Assembly (NCBI GenBank): GCA_905250075.1
Contig: CAJNOP010000654.1
Coordinates: 56,148-120,147, forward strand
Origin: Rotaria sp. Silwood1
Lineage: Eukaryota > Rotifera > Eurotatoria > Philodinida > Philodinidae
Direction of reading: 5' to 3'
DNA length: 64,000 nucleotides
This document shows, one piece after another, positions 1 to 13,900 of the stretch. The position numbers were made by a program, and so were the translations under genes. Below the pieces are notes generated by a model. That model was not told the DNA's origin. It saw only the letters and a list, made by a program, of their open reading frames with translations, and did not search any database. Position 1 is the first letter of the stretch. The number at the start of each line of letters is the position of its first letter.

Positions 1-2473
1 TTGTTTTCTCTCGTCAGCATTTCATCGAAGTGGTATGAATGATTTTTCAAGATTACTTCAAGCATCTGACCTCATGCTTTTGCTACTGATGATATCGACA
101 ACAACTATGTTAAACTTCTATGATTATATTCAATATTCATTTCAGGTGAAGTATGCTGTTTATTTTGCGCAAATACATGCCACTATTCAAAACCATGTAA
201 ACGATTATGCCAGTATTGCTATTAAGGACGGGGTAAAGAATTAAATCAACAGCACTTTCATTTTCAGACTTCGAACATAGTTCCTAATTTGACAATATTC
301 AAAGTTTCTTCTAGTTGAAAGTCCAAAACTGCGTCAATCATTAACATTAAGAATGGGTGACGCTTCTCATTAACTTCAGTACATAATCGATGGTACATGT
401 TTTGTTGACAGTTGATTTTCGAAAACTATATTATTCGATTGTACACACAGAAGGGATCAACTGCAATTCACATAATTGAAAAAAGTAAAGTGCAAGAAAC
501 ACATTTCTTTTCTGTTATCAAACACCGTTTTGATTATCACATGATCGGTTCGTTTCTCGTTCGATATAGTCATGCTTCTGTATTCTTCATTCTTGCTGAA
601 GAACTAGTATAGACGTCACGCAAATTTGATATACACCATAAATTTATTAATAGGAAATGAAATAAGCATAAAGTTTTCTGTGGCATGACGCAATATTATC
701 TTCAAACGATGATCTTCGATCCAAAAAATGATCAATAAATGAAGTCTAGTCAACTGTCGAATGTCAAAAACTGATAGATTTGCTCGTATCCAATTTTTCA
801 TCTCGAAACTAAATGAGAAATAAATTAATAGAACATTTTCAGATGGAACAATCCCATGAAAACGAATGAAGTCATTTTGTCATATGAAAATGAAATCTAA
901 TGTGTACTGATCGCAAATTTTTGGGCAATTATATAGAGATATCAACGAAGTCAATAAAATGAAAAAAAAAGATTGTTTGTGTATCAAGATGATCGAAGAT
1001 CCGATGTACGACTTCGAGCGATAATGTGAGAAGAGAGTGTGTGGGTGTGAATTTAAAAAGATCTATTTCCATAAGCATACTCACAGGTCTTGTAAGGCTA
1101 CAATGTACGAATATGAGGCTAAAAATATATGTGTGTCTACAAATGACTTTTATCTTAGGAATATCTTTCTACCTAAGTTAACATCAGAAAAAATACATTG
1201 AAACATTTAAACTTGTGGATGCTTTCTCCTGATATGGATGTATTTGGCGATGTCGATAGAGAAACAGTTAATGGATGACTTTCATGATTTAGATGATTTT
1301 TCTGTTATTTTGAATAATTTTTACACAGAGAAAGTCATCGCAAAGAACTGCAAGCCATTCGCAAATCAGATCATTTGTTACTTCGGTTTTTCTTTATTTT
1401 AATTATCTTTTTCTCTTTTGAGCGATGTTCCTTCTTAAATTTCGATCAGAAGATAATTTATGTAGTGTAAAGGAAAAACTCAAATCGGGATAGTGCACCT
1501 GAAAATGGAATACAGTTACCAGCCCTGGTAACAATTGATGATCATTTCTATCTATTTATTTTCATATCTAATTAAATGTTTTCAAATCAACTACTTCAAT
1601 AAGTAACTAAGTGATGATGACATAATTAACTGTCATTTGTATTAATCATATTCAACCTTGTCTTAGCTTTTGTTTGAATAAATTTAATCGTTTTAATTAC
1701 TATTAACAAAACATTGCGTTACAAAAGATCTTAGTAATGCAAGAAAAATATTCGGATATAATTGTCAGATAACAACTGCTAAATATGACAATATAGTTCT
1801 CAAGTCATTTTGGACGATGGTTGGCGATATAGGATTTTCAATCATATTTAACTTCATTTGATATATTTTATACATTTATAAACTCTATTTGATCATTGGC
1901 AAACATAAAAATTAAAGTATCAAGAAAATTCAAATGATAAATAGGGAACAATAATTAGTTATATTCGGTAAGTTGATAGATGTCGTAGTGAAATACTTTA
2001 CAATTGCGCCTGTTTAAGAAATTATTTATTAGTAAGTTCACAAATACAATGTCAATATGAATTATTCTTCTTATTTGTTATATTCAATTATTGATCAATT
2101 AAAATCAAAAACTAATCAGAAACGAAATAAATTACCATGTACCTAATGATGATGTTCTTATCAAGTTATTCTCTCGTTTTATTTCTTTTACTGCTGAATA
2201 AAAATGTATACACAACATACTTCATTTTTCTTTCGTTCTCTTTTCTTTTTTTTTTTTTACCCTTGCTTATGCATCAGAACATTGAATAGAAGGTGCAATA
2301 TATCCCTTAAGGGAAGAAAAAAAACGAAAAAGAAAAAAAAAGTATTTCAATGTCTCGTCATGTGTGATTCATTTTGTTTCTTGAGTAATGAAAGAGATAA
2401 ATAAAAGCGAGCATAACTCATGCTTTTACATCATAAATAAAATAGTTACTCAAAGTCGTGACCGATATTTATC
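1..2473. other. Region without a recognised gene (left edge)
   Basis: AT-rich sequence with only short open frames. Open stretches at about 145-243 and 412-611 each follow a splice-acceptor-like CAG and could be exons of a gene lying to the left. Neither has a motif I recognise and no joining donor was found, so no gene is called. Poly-T and poly-A runs occur near 2240-2345. Confidence 0.5.
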
Positions 2474-5091
2474 ATGGGTAACACATCGACATCACTACTA
2501 TGCACTCGTCGCCAACGGAAAACAAAGATCAGTGAGTTATTTTGAAGTATTGACCGTTATCTGAGAATGTGGAATACGAAAGTAAAATATAATCATAATT
2601 CATAATTCAAAACAATCTAAGAGGAAACCAACAAACTGAGAAATTTCCTAGAGTTTGTGTAACAAGAACAGATAGAATTTTCCTGTTTTTTTTTTTTTAT
2701 TTCTTTTGTCCTCAAAGTTTAAGCAAGATTTCACTCTTTCCCATAATTTAAATTTGTGTCAGATCATTATTTCTGATAAGATCAGAATATATGAGTTTTT
2801 CAACAAGTGTACTTTTACTCTTTTACAATATTACCTATAGAATGAGCTCCTTTTTTCATGTTTTATAATAAACTTGGGTCACACAAGAAACTATTACTCC
2901 TGATAGATATTCATTCTCGTAAACAATTTAAACAAGCACATAATTCAAACACTTCGGTTTGTTATTCATATATTGATTTTGCAAAGTATTCTTTTTTTAC
3001 ATCTTGATTGGTTTATGGATTGAATAATAGTGTGTGTATGAATGTGCCAGGAATTGGATTTGAAGTACTTTATTTTTTCATAACTGAGTAGAAGGAGAGA
3101 GAAAGTGGAGAGTGATGCTCATAAAGTAACCATCTACAACAGAGTGTACGTGCTGGCAGGCCATATGATTAGAGGGGGGGGGGGGGGAAGAGAGGGAATT
3201 CCCCCCTCCTAAAATTTTGGGAGAAAGTCTTCCTGGAAAAATTTATCGTTTTTCTCCAGCGGATTTTCTCTTTGGAAAAATATTTTCGTTTTCTCCTAGC
3301 AGATTCTCTTTAGGAAAAAAATTCCCCCCCCCCCCCCCCCCCTTGGTCAAAAACAAACGAAATCTCTGCGTGCTGGTGATCCTGTCATCAATGTCCTTTA
3401 CTAGCATGAATATTTCCATGTCGATTGGTCATCAAATTGTTGTTTTTCTCTCTAGAGCATGAGCCAACAGTCATTGATAGCAGTGATGAAGAAGATATGA
3501 GACCTGTCAAAGAGAGTGAGACATGCTCTCCGCCTAGAGTCACTTTAAAAGCATCGTGGCCAGAACATCCGACACAAGATGCTTTGTCAGAATCGCCATT
3601 CGCAAACATTCCAACCGAGATTCGTATTCAAATCTTTCGATTACTATCCGTACCTGATCTGGTAAATGTGGCATTGGTCTGTCGAGCTTTTAAACTAACT
3701 GTTGATCATGATGAAATATGGCGATTGAAATGCCATAGTAAGTGACGAGTAATTTGTCTATTTCATTATTCTGAGTATGAACATAGCATCGCATAGATTA
3801 TATTCAAAATCGTTCAAAGAAATCTACATGGACTGGATCTATGAAAAATATTTGCACAATCAAGAATTAATTAAGACTGAAAATGCTTGTGGATTTCTAA
3901 AATCGAATTACTCATCATCTTTCTATTTACTTGAATCAACAGAAAACATTCAATTACGATCTATTACTGGATTTGATGAACATCCGAATGTCTCAGAAGA
4001 TACGTAAGCTTTATGAAAGATCAAATTAGTAGGATAGAAATCACTTGATTCAATTTTTCATACTTAATAGGACTATTGAACTGTCAGTTGATATTGATAG
4101 AACAGCTCCTGAACTGATTTCTTTATTGGAAAAGGTATCTAACTTCGAAGTTGATTGGTGTCAACCAGCAATTGTCAGACAAATGATTATGAGATACTAT
4201 CGATTCATGCAGTTAAAAGCGTCATTTCCAGACAATATTTTTCTTGTGCCAACATTGGATATTGAAATCGTCTGGCAAACACATTTATTGCGTCCACAAA
4301 TATATCGAAAAGATTGTTTACGTTTGTTTCATCATGTGATTGAACATTCATTATTAATCGATAACATCGGACAATTCCTAAAAGAACAAGCTTTTCTAGA
4401 GACTTGCCAATTTTATGAAGAAAGATTTGGTGAACAATATTGTCCTTTATTAATTGGTACAGAGAAAGGAAAAGATACTTTGAGATATCATCGTTCTCTC
4501 TTTCGTTCATGTCTCACACCGAATTATTCTTATTGGGATCAAACATATTTTCAATTTGAATCAGAATCACCTAAGGATTATGAAAATCCGTTTTCATTTA
4601 CTGAATCCGATGTTATTCTCGATAATAATTGGCTTGATTTGTGTAAAAAATTCATGCATAAAAGTGTTTCAAAAAAAGACTACAATCCTCCGTACAAAAT
4701 TGATCTTGGATTTTCACCATTGCAACTATTAAAAAAATCCTACGAACGATTTTTATACATAGTAACTCAATATCCACCCGTCGATGGATATCAATTTGGG
4801 CATCCGACATATGCTGTAAGTAGTCAAAGATCAATAATTTATCAACAATATTTCCTTTTTTTTTTGTAGATTGAAATCATTTGGCATGCTCATATGCAAG
4901 AACCCACAAAATATGCATTTGATTGTCTACGTCTAGTTGGATATGTTATTGATCATGCTCCAAGGATTTCGATTGAGACAGATCAAATCAAAGAATCATG
5001 TGAGAATGCAATCAATGTTTGGAGAAGAGAATTCGATAGAGACATGACCACAGATCATATCTACAAGGCTGTCAATAATCATTACAATTAG
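2474..5091 (+). CDS. F-box / DUF1399 (glycine-rich domain-like) protein, 5 exons
   Basis: Inferred exons are 2474-2531, 3456-3737, 3787-4003, 4071-4815 and 4870-5091; all junctions are GT-AG and the phases add up to 507 codons plus stop. Exon 1 (MGNTSTSLLCTRR...) fits an N-myristoylation start with Gly2 and Thr6; it is an inference from an ATG, a GTGAGT donor and matching phase, and lies beyond a 924 nt intron. Residues about 67-112 form an F-box (FANIPTEIRIQIFRLL, then the Trp-containing end), suggesting a substrate adaptor of an SCF ubiquitin ligase. The remainder matches the DUF1399/GRDP family through two copies of its hallmark: DIEIVWQTHLLRP..Y..DC in exon 3 and IEIIWHAHMQEPTKYAFDC across exons 3/4. 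The family's biochemical role is poorly known. AATAAA lies at 5113-5118. The family call is firmer than the first exon. Confidence 0.8.
3172..3342. repeat. Poly-G / poly-C bounded short tandem repeat in intron 1
   Basis: A run of about 15 G near 3174-3188 and a run of about 20 C near 3323-3342 bracket roughly three copies of a 45 bp pyrimidine/adenine unit (TGGAAAAAT...TTTCTCC...). It lies wholly within the first intron of the F-box/DUF1399 gene. The two homopolymers are mutually complementary and could pair as a hairpin. Homopolymer lengths may be unreliable in the assembly. Confidence 0.7.
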
Positions 5092-6050
5092 GATTTTCTG
5101 ATACTTTTGACTAATAAATCAATTTATACTTTTTTTTACAATCTTGAGAACTCTAACATATATTTAAGAAAAACGAGAAATACTCTAGCAAATAGTATCG
5201 AAAATTTCTTGTATAGAGCTATCAAGATAGATAGAAGTGTTGTGAAAATGATGAAAACAAGAAAAAGGATGGATGATGATTGATTTGCTTTCGATGAACG
5301 ACAAACTTGAGGGTATACGTGTTCTTTTTATTTCCAACCGCACCTACACTAACCAGAATTTATCAATTCACTAGTGTAATTTATTTATATTTTGATTTAT
5401 AGATGCATTTACAATGAGTTTACTCATACACTAATCTATAATTACTTGAAGTTTTTTAGTATGATAAGATGTTTCAAGGATTCTTAGCTATTAAATATCT
5501 ATCAAATATGTATTTTTTTTCTCATACAATTCATACTGTGCGTCGAAAATGATTTTTTCATATCTGTTAGAATATCCATGAAGCTCTTGCACAAACTCGT
5601 CTTGTTAGTTTTGTTTTATGATTACACGCCAAAACATGTATTCTTTTATTTATTCTCTAGTTTTTTTATTTATTTAGATGGCATTATTGTGGCACATATG
5701 TTCAGATAAGACAAGACTTAGAAAAAAATCAATTGAAAAATATCCATGCAGAAAAGAAAAAGTTGTTAAAAGAAAAAAGTTTTGTAGTATCTTGTTGTAG
5801 TAATATTTATACACTACAAGCTCAATGTTGAGAAAAATATTAGCGAAGATGAATGAACGAAAGAAGTACAATTAGACTTTGTTTTTGGCTTTTTCTGACC
5901 ATCCAAAAAAAAATTCCACTACCTTGTATAATGGTTAAAGAGGTTGCTTTTCGATATTTGCATACGATTTTGTCATTATTTCCATTAATTTATAAGGGAC
6001 TATTTGAATAAGAGAAGTCTATGTTTTCGTGACTTTAGTCAAGACAAATG
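5092..6050. other. Intergenic, no gene seen
   Basis: AT-rich spacer after the F-box gene. Apart from the AATAAA at 5113 only short open frames occur, none with recognisable motifs. Confidence 0.5.
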
Positions 6051-7035
6051 CAGCAATTGCAGAATGTCTACCAAGCAGAATTCAGAATTTTGTGGACTTA
6101 TATATTTTTTTAACGATTTGATTATAATATTCTTTTCTGGTCTGTTTAATTTCTTCTTAGAATTTTGTAGAATTCTGTAGAATAATGTGCCTTTAGTATG
6201 TCTATTGAAAGATTATATTGTCTTAGTGGTACCACAGCTCTGTTTTAAATTCTTCTGATATTTTTAAATGCTTCATAAGAGTTTTTCTCTTCTACTTGAG
6301 ATATACCTTTCTAGTATACCTATTGAAAGCTTATATGCCGATAGTTGTAACAGCATTCTGTTTCAAATTCTCCTAATATTTTAAAATTCTTCAGAAGGAT
6401 TTTTTTTTCTATTGCAGATATGACATTGAATTCAAGTATGGCTATTGAAAATTGATATTCTGTTAGTGATAACAGAATTCTGTTTTAAAATTCTGCCGAT
6501 GTTTTTAAAATCTTCATCAGAATTTTATTTTTCTCTTGGGCATATAACTTTATAGTATGGCTATTCAAAGTTTATATTCTTTCGTGGTAATAGCATTCTG
6601 CTTAGAATTCTGTAGAATTGTGTCATCGAAAACAACATATCCCATTCTGATCCATTTAAATTTTGCTTAGAGTTCTACCGAATTTTATACATTTTTATGT
6701 TATCAAACACTATATATTCCATTCTGGTCTATTTCTATTCTAGTCAGAATTCTATAGAATACTTCATGACAGGTTAGTGTGGTACTTAGTAGTTTATTTG
6801 CTATTGTGAATTTATCTTAGTGAATTGATCTATTTTTTACCGATATTAGAATTCTGTTTTATATTCTGCTAGGATTTTTTTAATTCTTTACTAGAAATTT
6901 TTTCCTGATCGATGTGTAACCTCTGGTATGCTTATTGAAAGTTTGTATTCTGTTACTAGTAGCAGAATTCTGTTTAAATTCTGCTTGTATTTTGAAATTC
7001 TTTACTAGAAGCTTATTTCTCGAGGATATATATAT
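6050..7035. repeat. Diverged ~120 bp tandem repeat array, left part
   Basis: The anchor AGTATGNCTATTGAAAG recurs near 6194, 6313, 6435 and 6554 (spacing 119-122 bp) and again near 6925. Each is followed by a segment rich in AGAATTCTGTTTTAAATTCT. Copies between 6600 and 6900 are rearranged. The array resumes after the inserted element at 8045. Confidence 0.75.
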
Positions 7036-7043
7036 TCCTCGTA

Positions 7044-8036
7044 GGGTGACGGACATTTCGCACCAAGTCATTCCGAACTCCGGACATGTGTCCGGGTGTT
7101 CTGAAATGACTTTTTGCCGCAACAAATATTCGACGGGAGTTCGTAATCGAAAACACAGTGAGATCGGAAAGGCGTTACTGGGAATTCGGAATGGAATGAT
7201 CACTACTATTTGCGGAGTAATGTTTAGGAATCGGGATGAAAAAGACGGGAAGTTCGTGATCCAATTTTCCAGGAGATCGTAACTGAGTTATTCTGATATT
7301 CGCAACGGTCATAAAGACTTTTCTTTCTTTTTTTTTTTATAAAATCAAGAATAATTCATACAATATCTTCGTAATTATATAAACAACATCTATCTTTCTC
7401 TGTCTCTACACATAACGCTATGATAACTGTACAAGATGTTTGTGACTTTGGTGCTTTAACCTATACATAATGTTGATAATTGATAGCACTAATCTTTGGG
7501 AAAATGAAGTACTATATAATTAAAAGTCTCTACGTTCAAAAATTATTGGCTAGACGAGTGAGGGTGCGAGGGCGTAGGTGAGGATGTGAAGATGACGTCT
7601 TCTATTTACTGACCCTCATCCACGCTCACACTCCACACCCTCACCCTCACTCTCACATTCTGATCCGTCGTTTATGTAGTGGTCTTAGAATAAACAATAG
7701 TAAAATATTTAACATATCTTAAAAAACAGCAAACATAAACAAATTTTCGAACACCCTGTTTTTATTGTTACGATCATCCATCATTTTCCTGCCAAACTCC
7801 GGTCAAATTTCACGATTTGTTTCTCTAAAAGTCAATATTCGTTGTTCGTTACGATCTTCTGAACAACTTTCATCACGAACACCCTGTTATTTTTTATTTT
7901 TGATTGATTTTTGTCATTCCGAACTCCCGTCCACTTAATTCCGAACATCCTGTCTTTTTTCTTATGTCCGAAGATCGTAACCAACATATGCTACTGGAGA
8001 TCGTAATGAAAAGTTGGTGCCAAATGTCCCTTTTCC
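7044..8036. mobile_element. 993 bp non-autonomous hAT-like DNA transposon with 8 bp TSD
   Basis: The sequence TCCTCGTA occurs at 7036-7043 and again at 8037-8044, immediately flanking the element, a perfect 8 bp target duplication. The ends are imperfect 21 bp inverted repeats: GGGTGACGGACATTTCGCACC on the left against GGAAAAGGGACATTTGGCACC, the complement of the right end. An 8 bp duplication is characteristic of hAT transposons. No transposase frame is present. The interior repeats short motifs such as CGAACACCCTGT and GATCGTAA and contains a degenerate telomere-like hairpin at about 7556-7660. The insertion interrupts the ~120 bp repeat array. Confidence 0.85.
7556..7660. repeat. Telomere-like G-rich/C-rich inverted repeat (degenerate)
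   Basis: A GAGTGAGGGTGCGAGGGCG-type arm is followed by a short spacer GAAGATGACGTCTTC and then a CCCTCATCCACGCTCACAC-type arm. It has the same architecture as the other telomere-like hairpins in the window but is more diverged from GTGTGG. It lies inside the hAT-like element. Confidence 0.6.
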
Positions 8037-8044
8037 TCCTCGTA

Positions 8045-8310
8045 TGACTAGTGAAACTTTGTATTCTGTTACTTGTAGCAAAATTCTGCTTGTATTTTTA
8101 TACTCTTCTCAAGAAGTTTATTCCTAGTAGATATACACACTCCTGATATGCCTATAGAAAGTTTGTATTCTGTTCCTTGTAGCAGAATTCTGTTTAAATT
8201 TTGTTTGTATTTTTATATTCTTCTCAAAAAGTTTATTCCTGGTGTATATATACACTCGTCGTATGCTTATTGAAAGTTTGTATTCATAGGAAATCCATGG
8301 TTTATCGATT
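8045..8310. repeat. Diverged ~110 bp tandem repeat array, right part
   Basis: Anchors resembling TATGCCTATAGAAAGTTTGTATTCTGTT recur near 8043, 8148 and 8258, continuing the array seen at 6050-7035 on the other side of the hAT-like insertion. Confidence 0.7.
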
Positions 8311-10914
8311 GGAATTTTAAATTCTGAATTCTGCAGCCCTTCTCTCATCTATGCCTGAGCAAGTATCAAAGAAGCAGGATGTTAAGCATTAAATGGATCG
8401 TATTCTCGACAGAACTAGAGACGAAAATTTGACTTGTTGCTCACAGACTGTTTTCGGAGATCAAATTTGAAAGTCTCTATTTTTGAATTTTTTCACTGTG
8501 TAAAACATCCTTGATTACCTCAGTTGCGTTGCTATTCTGTAATATTTTCGAATCCTATCTGATCTCATGATTCGCAAAAAAAAAACTCTTAATTAATTAG
8601 TACTCATAAAAAGACAAATATGACGTAATACGTATTTTATATCTCGATATATTATTGTCATCATTTATCAGAACAGTTACAGTTAAACAGGTCAACACTA
8701 CTTGATTCTATAATAAAACATTTTCTGGATGGAGATGAAGAAAAAAATATAAGAAGAATAATTGTTTGATTTGCTTTAACAGATAGACAACAGAAATGTT
8801 CGATGGGGTATTATTTATTAGTCATGATTATTTTCTGATACGACAATTTATAGATCTATACATGATTTAACCACATAACTGATCTTCTTATTGTTAGATT
8901 TCTGATAAACTTCCGCTTAATGAAAATCGCAAAGTTGAAGAATGATCTGATGATCGTTACAAAGAACATTTAAGCAAAAAAAATCTAATCAGATTGTTCT
9001 TCGGCAAAAATTATTAGTTTTTTTATTTTTCTCTAGACAAATATTATACTTTGATTTTTTTGCAAGGCATTTTAAAACAACGAAAACTATAGAGAATAAA
9101 TGAATAATAATAATATATAAAATCTATTACTTCAGATTATATACGTATTATTTTATTAATTAAAGTAATTTGTCTTTTATTCTCTTAGATTATTTTCGGA
9201 TATGTTTACTTAGAAAAACTGATTATTTTTTTAAGCATTATATGTAACTGACGCTCTACTTGATGGTTAGTGGATAGTTTATTTTTCAATTTTTATTTTT
9301 TAGACTTTTAACTTAATTGTCAATGTAACAGTTATAGTCAATATTTAATTAATATTAATGAATGGAATACATTTTTAGAATTAAACAATCACAGATCTGA
9401 TTGAAAATTAGATTAATCATAGAATAATGATTTCATCGTTCGAAATATTATGGAAAATGGTAAATATGTCTTTTTTTATTACTAATGAAAATTTAATAGG
9501 GATTTTTATATGAAGGTTTTTAAACACTATTTGGATCTGTAACAATTATCCTTGAGATTCATGATCTGTCTATCATCATCTACAGTATGAAATACAAATT
9601 TGTACTGAATGCATTTTCCTTTTTATTGCGTAATATTAAGATAATATGCATCATTGGACGCCTATTTTCATTATATTATGAGGCGAGACATTGGTTACAT
9701 ATCAAAATGAAACCTATCATTTATTATGCTTTTCATTCTTTTTTCACTTCGTTCATCTAGATATACGTAAGTTGTCTCTTTATATAATTGAAGATTTACT
9801 CACGTAAACTTCTATGTATATAATGTGATAAAAAACATCTTTTTTTTTTCTAATGAACAAAAGTAAGTATACGAATAAATTTGTTCAGCAAGTCGAACGT
9901 ATTATTTTTGTTTTTTTTTTTTGTTATAAATAAATAAATATATAATTATATAAATATCATCACTAAAATGAAGATTAAAAAAAAGAAAAAAGAAAAGTAA
10001 TATAATAAGCAACATATAAAATAACCTTTGCATTCATAATTGAAAGACAATAAAATATTTATTGTGCGGATGCAAAACTTGAATTAGATGTCATATATTA
10101 CATGTATACATTGTTTTTGAGTCTTAGTAAAAAAAAACTTCTGGTGCTCCTAATAAATTTCATACAAATAGATGCACGTAAGATTATTCTATCTAATGGT
10201 GAAAGATCGAACTTGATAGCTTGAAAAGAATCAAAAGTTATTCAAAAACAAACCAGCTTTTGTGTTTATCTTTTCTCTTTTTTTCTTTGTACTTGTATGT
10301 CGCAAAAACGTGACCAAAATTATCTTTCTATCTGTTAGTTAAATGTTTTATAATCTAAACAAAAGAAGGAAAGAATCTATAAGTACATAATTCTTGAAAT
10401 ATTTTACTGTTTAACTTTATCAAAAGTTTGTTTAACAAAACTGTGTTGTTCGATTTGTCTAGTGATTAATCTTTTATTTTTGTTATATTACTAGTTGTTT
10501 GAAACAAAGTTACCTTTCTTTTTTCTATGTAAGCGCATACACTTACACATTTTAACTTTTTACCCTTTGTCCTTCAATTTTTCCATCTGCGTAAATTTTT
10601 TTTTATTATTTCATTCTACGTTACATCACATGATATTTTTCAAAGGAACATATAATCTAGATAACATGAATAACACAAACCGGTTCGTTTGAATTAGAAC
10701 AAGAAAAAAAAAAAGTAACTTGACTAATGCTATAGCTCTAAATCATATTTTATTGATGCAAAAAAAAACAAAGAAACAGAACAAACCACAATATTATATA
10801 TAAGCAATCATATTTATTAAGACATTGTATTATATTGATAATCTTATCAAGTCTTATGTAAATTATATTCTACATATTTTAGATTATTATTTCATATGCT
10901 TAACTAATATTACA
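8311..10914. other. AT-rich intergenic stretch, no gene seen
   Basis: About 2.6 kb of very AT-rich DNA with homopolymer runs. No open frame carries a recognisable domain. It probably includes the promoter and 5' UTR of the FUSC-like gene starting at 10915, but no specific promoter element can be defended. Confidence 0.5.
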
Positions 10915-13900
10915 ATGACATCAACAAAACAGCATAATATACGACCACCACGATTTACATGTTGGCATCCATTATTACCAGCATTTTCAGCTCGAATAAT
11001 AATTGCAATTCGTACTCTTATAGGAATAGCTGTAAGTAAATAATGAAAACTTTTTCTTTTTTTTGTCATAGATAAAAATCTATTTTTAAATATAGGCTGT
11101 TGCTGGATTTACTCTTTCACCTGTTACATCTCAATCAATACAAGGTCAACTTCTATTCGGTATTAGTTTTATAGTTGCAATAAAAAGTACACTTGGTGCA
11201 ACAATTCAAACAGCTATTCGTTTATTTTTTGCTGGTGCTATTGCTACAATATATTGTCTTTTAATTATTAATTTTTGTCCACGTAATGTTTATTTTGCTA
11301 TTGGTGCAACAAATATTCTTGTTCTTCTTATTGTTTATACGGATTTACCAGTAACTGTTCGTCGTTTTACAATTATACCAACATGTATTATACTTTTACA
11401 ATGGTTTACTAAATCACATATAAATACTTTTTTTGTATTACAAATATGGACATCATTAACTATTGGTGCTACATTAGCTGTTATTGTTACATGTATTCCA
11501 TTACCAGCTATACCAACTGCTTATCGTGAATTAACAATGCGTATGAGATTTATAGCTCGACAAACACGACGTGAAATAACAGCAATTGTTTTACTTATAT
11601 CTGAATATCATAATACACATTTAAATGATGAATATGATTATCGAATTAATGAAAATAAAGAAAAAACAAATAATTCAAATAATAATGATAATGATAATGG
11701 TATTGAAATGCCATCAAATTCTTATCGTGAAGATGTTTTTTATCTACGTTCAACATCACTTGAAGATTTAAAAGATGATCATTTACTTAAAAGTGATATA
11801 CAAGATTTACATTCTATAGTTAATGATGAAGTTAAACAAATGCAACGTGCATTAAATGAAATTTCATATGAACCATATTTTATATTATTAAAATTACTTA
11901 ATCGTATAAGAAAATGTTTACGACATATTCCATTTATAAAAAAATTTATTAAAACAAATTCAACATTAGAAACACGATTATCAGTATGGACAACAAGTTT
12001 TGCTGCTATACAACGACAAATTACTGAATTATTAACATTAGAACAACATCATCGTGCATTTGTTGGTCAACGACAATTGATTAATGTAAGTTTCTTTAAA
12101 GAAATATGTAAGAATGAAAAATCATTGAGCATATTATTGTGTACTCAAAAAGTGAGTACACTCTAGAATCGGTCAGTGTGTCCGGTCGGCCGTCCGTTTA
12201 CATGATAACTCTTCACAATTACATTCGATTGAGCTGAAATTTTGTGCACAGAATTGTATCATCAATATCTCGGTCGAGTTCGAAGATGAGAAGAATCCAT
12301 CAAGAAATGGCTGAGTTATCGAAAAAATTGTCATTATTGACCAGACCATCCCTGAGGGGGGGAGGGTCAGGGATTTTTTCAAAAAAAATATTTTTCTCAG
12401 AATTATTCACAACATATATAAATTGACTCAGTTTTTAACGCTGATTCCGAATCTGATATTAGTTTTGAACCAAACCGTAGCTTTCTAACAAAACATCGCC
12501 TGAAAAAGGTCTCAAAATGCACAAAAACTGTATCCAGAAACCAAATTGCCTAGATATGTCTCAGATGACTAGTAGTTTTGGGGTTTTCCAAATGCCTGGT
12601 TTTGTAGCTAGTCAAAAGGACTATCGAAAGGTAAAAACCCGAACTCGATAGCTATTAATATTGGTGATTTATTAGGAAAATACTGATGCCTGTATCTATC
12701 ATATATCTCTTATAGATTCATGAGGTTGCTTACGATCGTAATCCCGCTAGATACAAACGCAAATCCATTCAAAAATAACTCTTCTTACCCAGTTTTCCAA
12801 GCTAAACACGAATCTGAACTCAATTTCTGTGATTTCTAAATATATTATATCACTCTGAGAGTAGAGTCAGTGGTCACCGGATACGGTCGCATACAGTGTG
12901 GTCCATGCTAACTTAGCATGCCTGTATTTTCTCCTTGCAATTTAGTGATAAAAAAACAAAGTGAATATACCTTTTCACTTTTTGAAGTATACATAACACT
13001 CGAATTTAAATCCGAGGTTTTCGCATTTATTTGTTTTTTTTATTATAGGCAATATGTCTTCTTCTTGATTCAACATTTGATTTTTTGGATTCAACACTTC
13101 CATATACAACATCATCAACTAGTTATTTTAATACAACACAAATAGTTGCTAGTCGAACAAAACTTGAAGAAGCACTTGAAGATTTTTTTGAAATATATAC
13201 ACAAGTACGTGAAAATCCACGTCATACAACAATATCAAATACAGATGCTATTCTTTTAAATACATTTCTTCTACTTATTTTACGTCTTGTACATGCAACT
13301 ATAACTGCTGCTGAAAAAAGTAAAACTCCTGGTGCTCATTTTGATATTGATCAAGATCTAACAACAAATATATCAAAAACAAAAAAATCATTTAATTGGA
13401 AAAAACCATTTGAAGATCTTGCTATTTATATTGGTATAAGACCATCATTTGGTAAATTAGTACGTTCAATAAAAACAAGTTTAAGTGTACTTGTATCTGC
13501 TATTGTTGTTATTACATTTCGTGAACGTTTACAAGCATATGATTGGGTTCATTGGGCACCGATGACAACAGCACTTGTTTCAGAATCATCTGAAGGTGGT
13601 ACACTTCGTATATCATTTCATCGTTTAATGGCTGTTTTACTTGGTTCAACTTATGCATATGTTATTGTACTTGTTACACAAAATCATATTGCTGTTGGAA
13701 TATGTATTGCTTTATTTGTTGGATTAATGGGTTATCTTAAAACAGATCCAAGACGAGAATATTTTGCTACAGTTTGTGCACAATCAGCATCAATTATAAC
13801 ATTTCTTTCTAATCAAAAAGGACAAATGAATGCATCAAATCAAGCTACATTAGCTCGAACAAGTTTAACATTTTTAGGAATATTTATACATGTTATTATT

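Noticed and set aside
2204-2404. Short frame with poly-Phe and poly-Lys
   Set aside because: Produced by poly-T and poly-A runs.
6880-7282. Overlapping ~110-residue frames on both strands
   Set aside because: They lie across a satellite repeat and the left end of the hAT-like element; their composition follows the repeat.
7036-7660. Idea that the hairpin at 7556 marks a true chromosome end or fusion point
   Set aside because: It sits symmetrically inside a complete transposon with intact target duplication, so no chromosome end was ever needed here.
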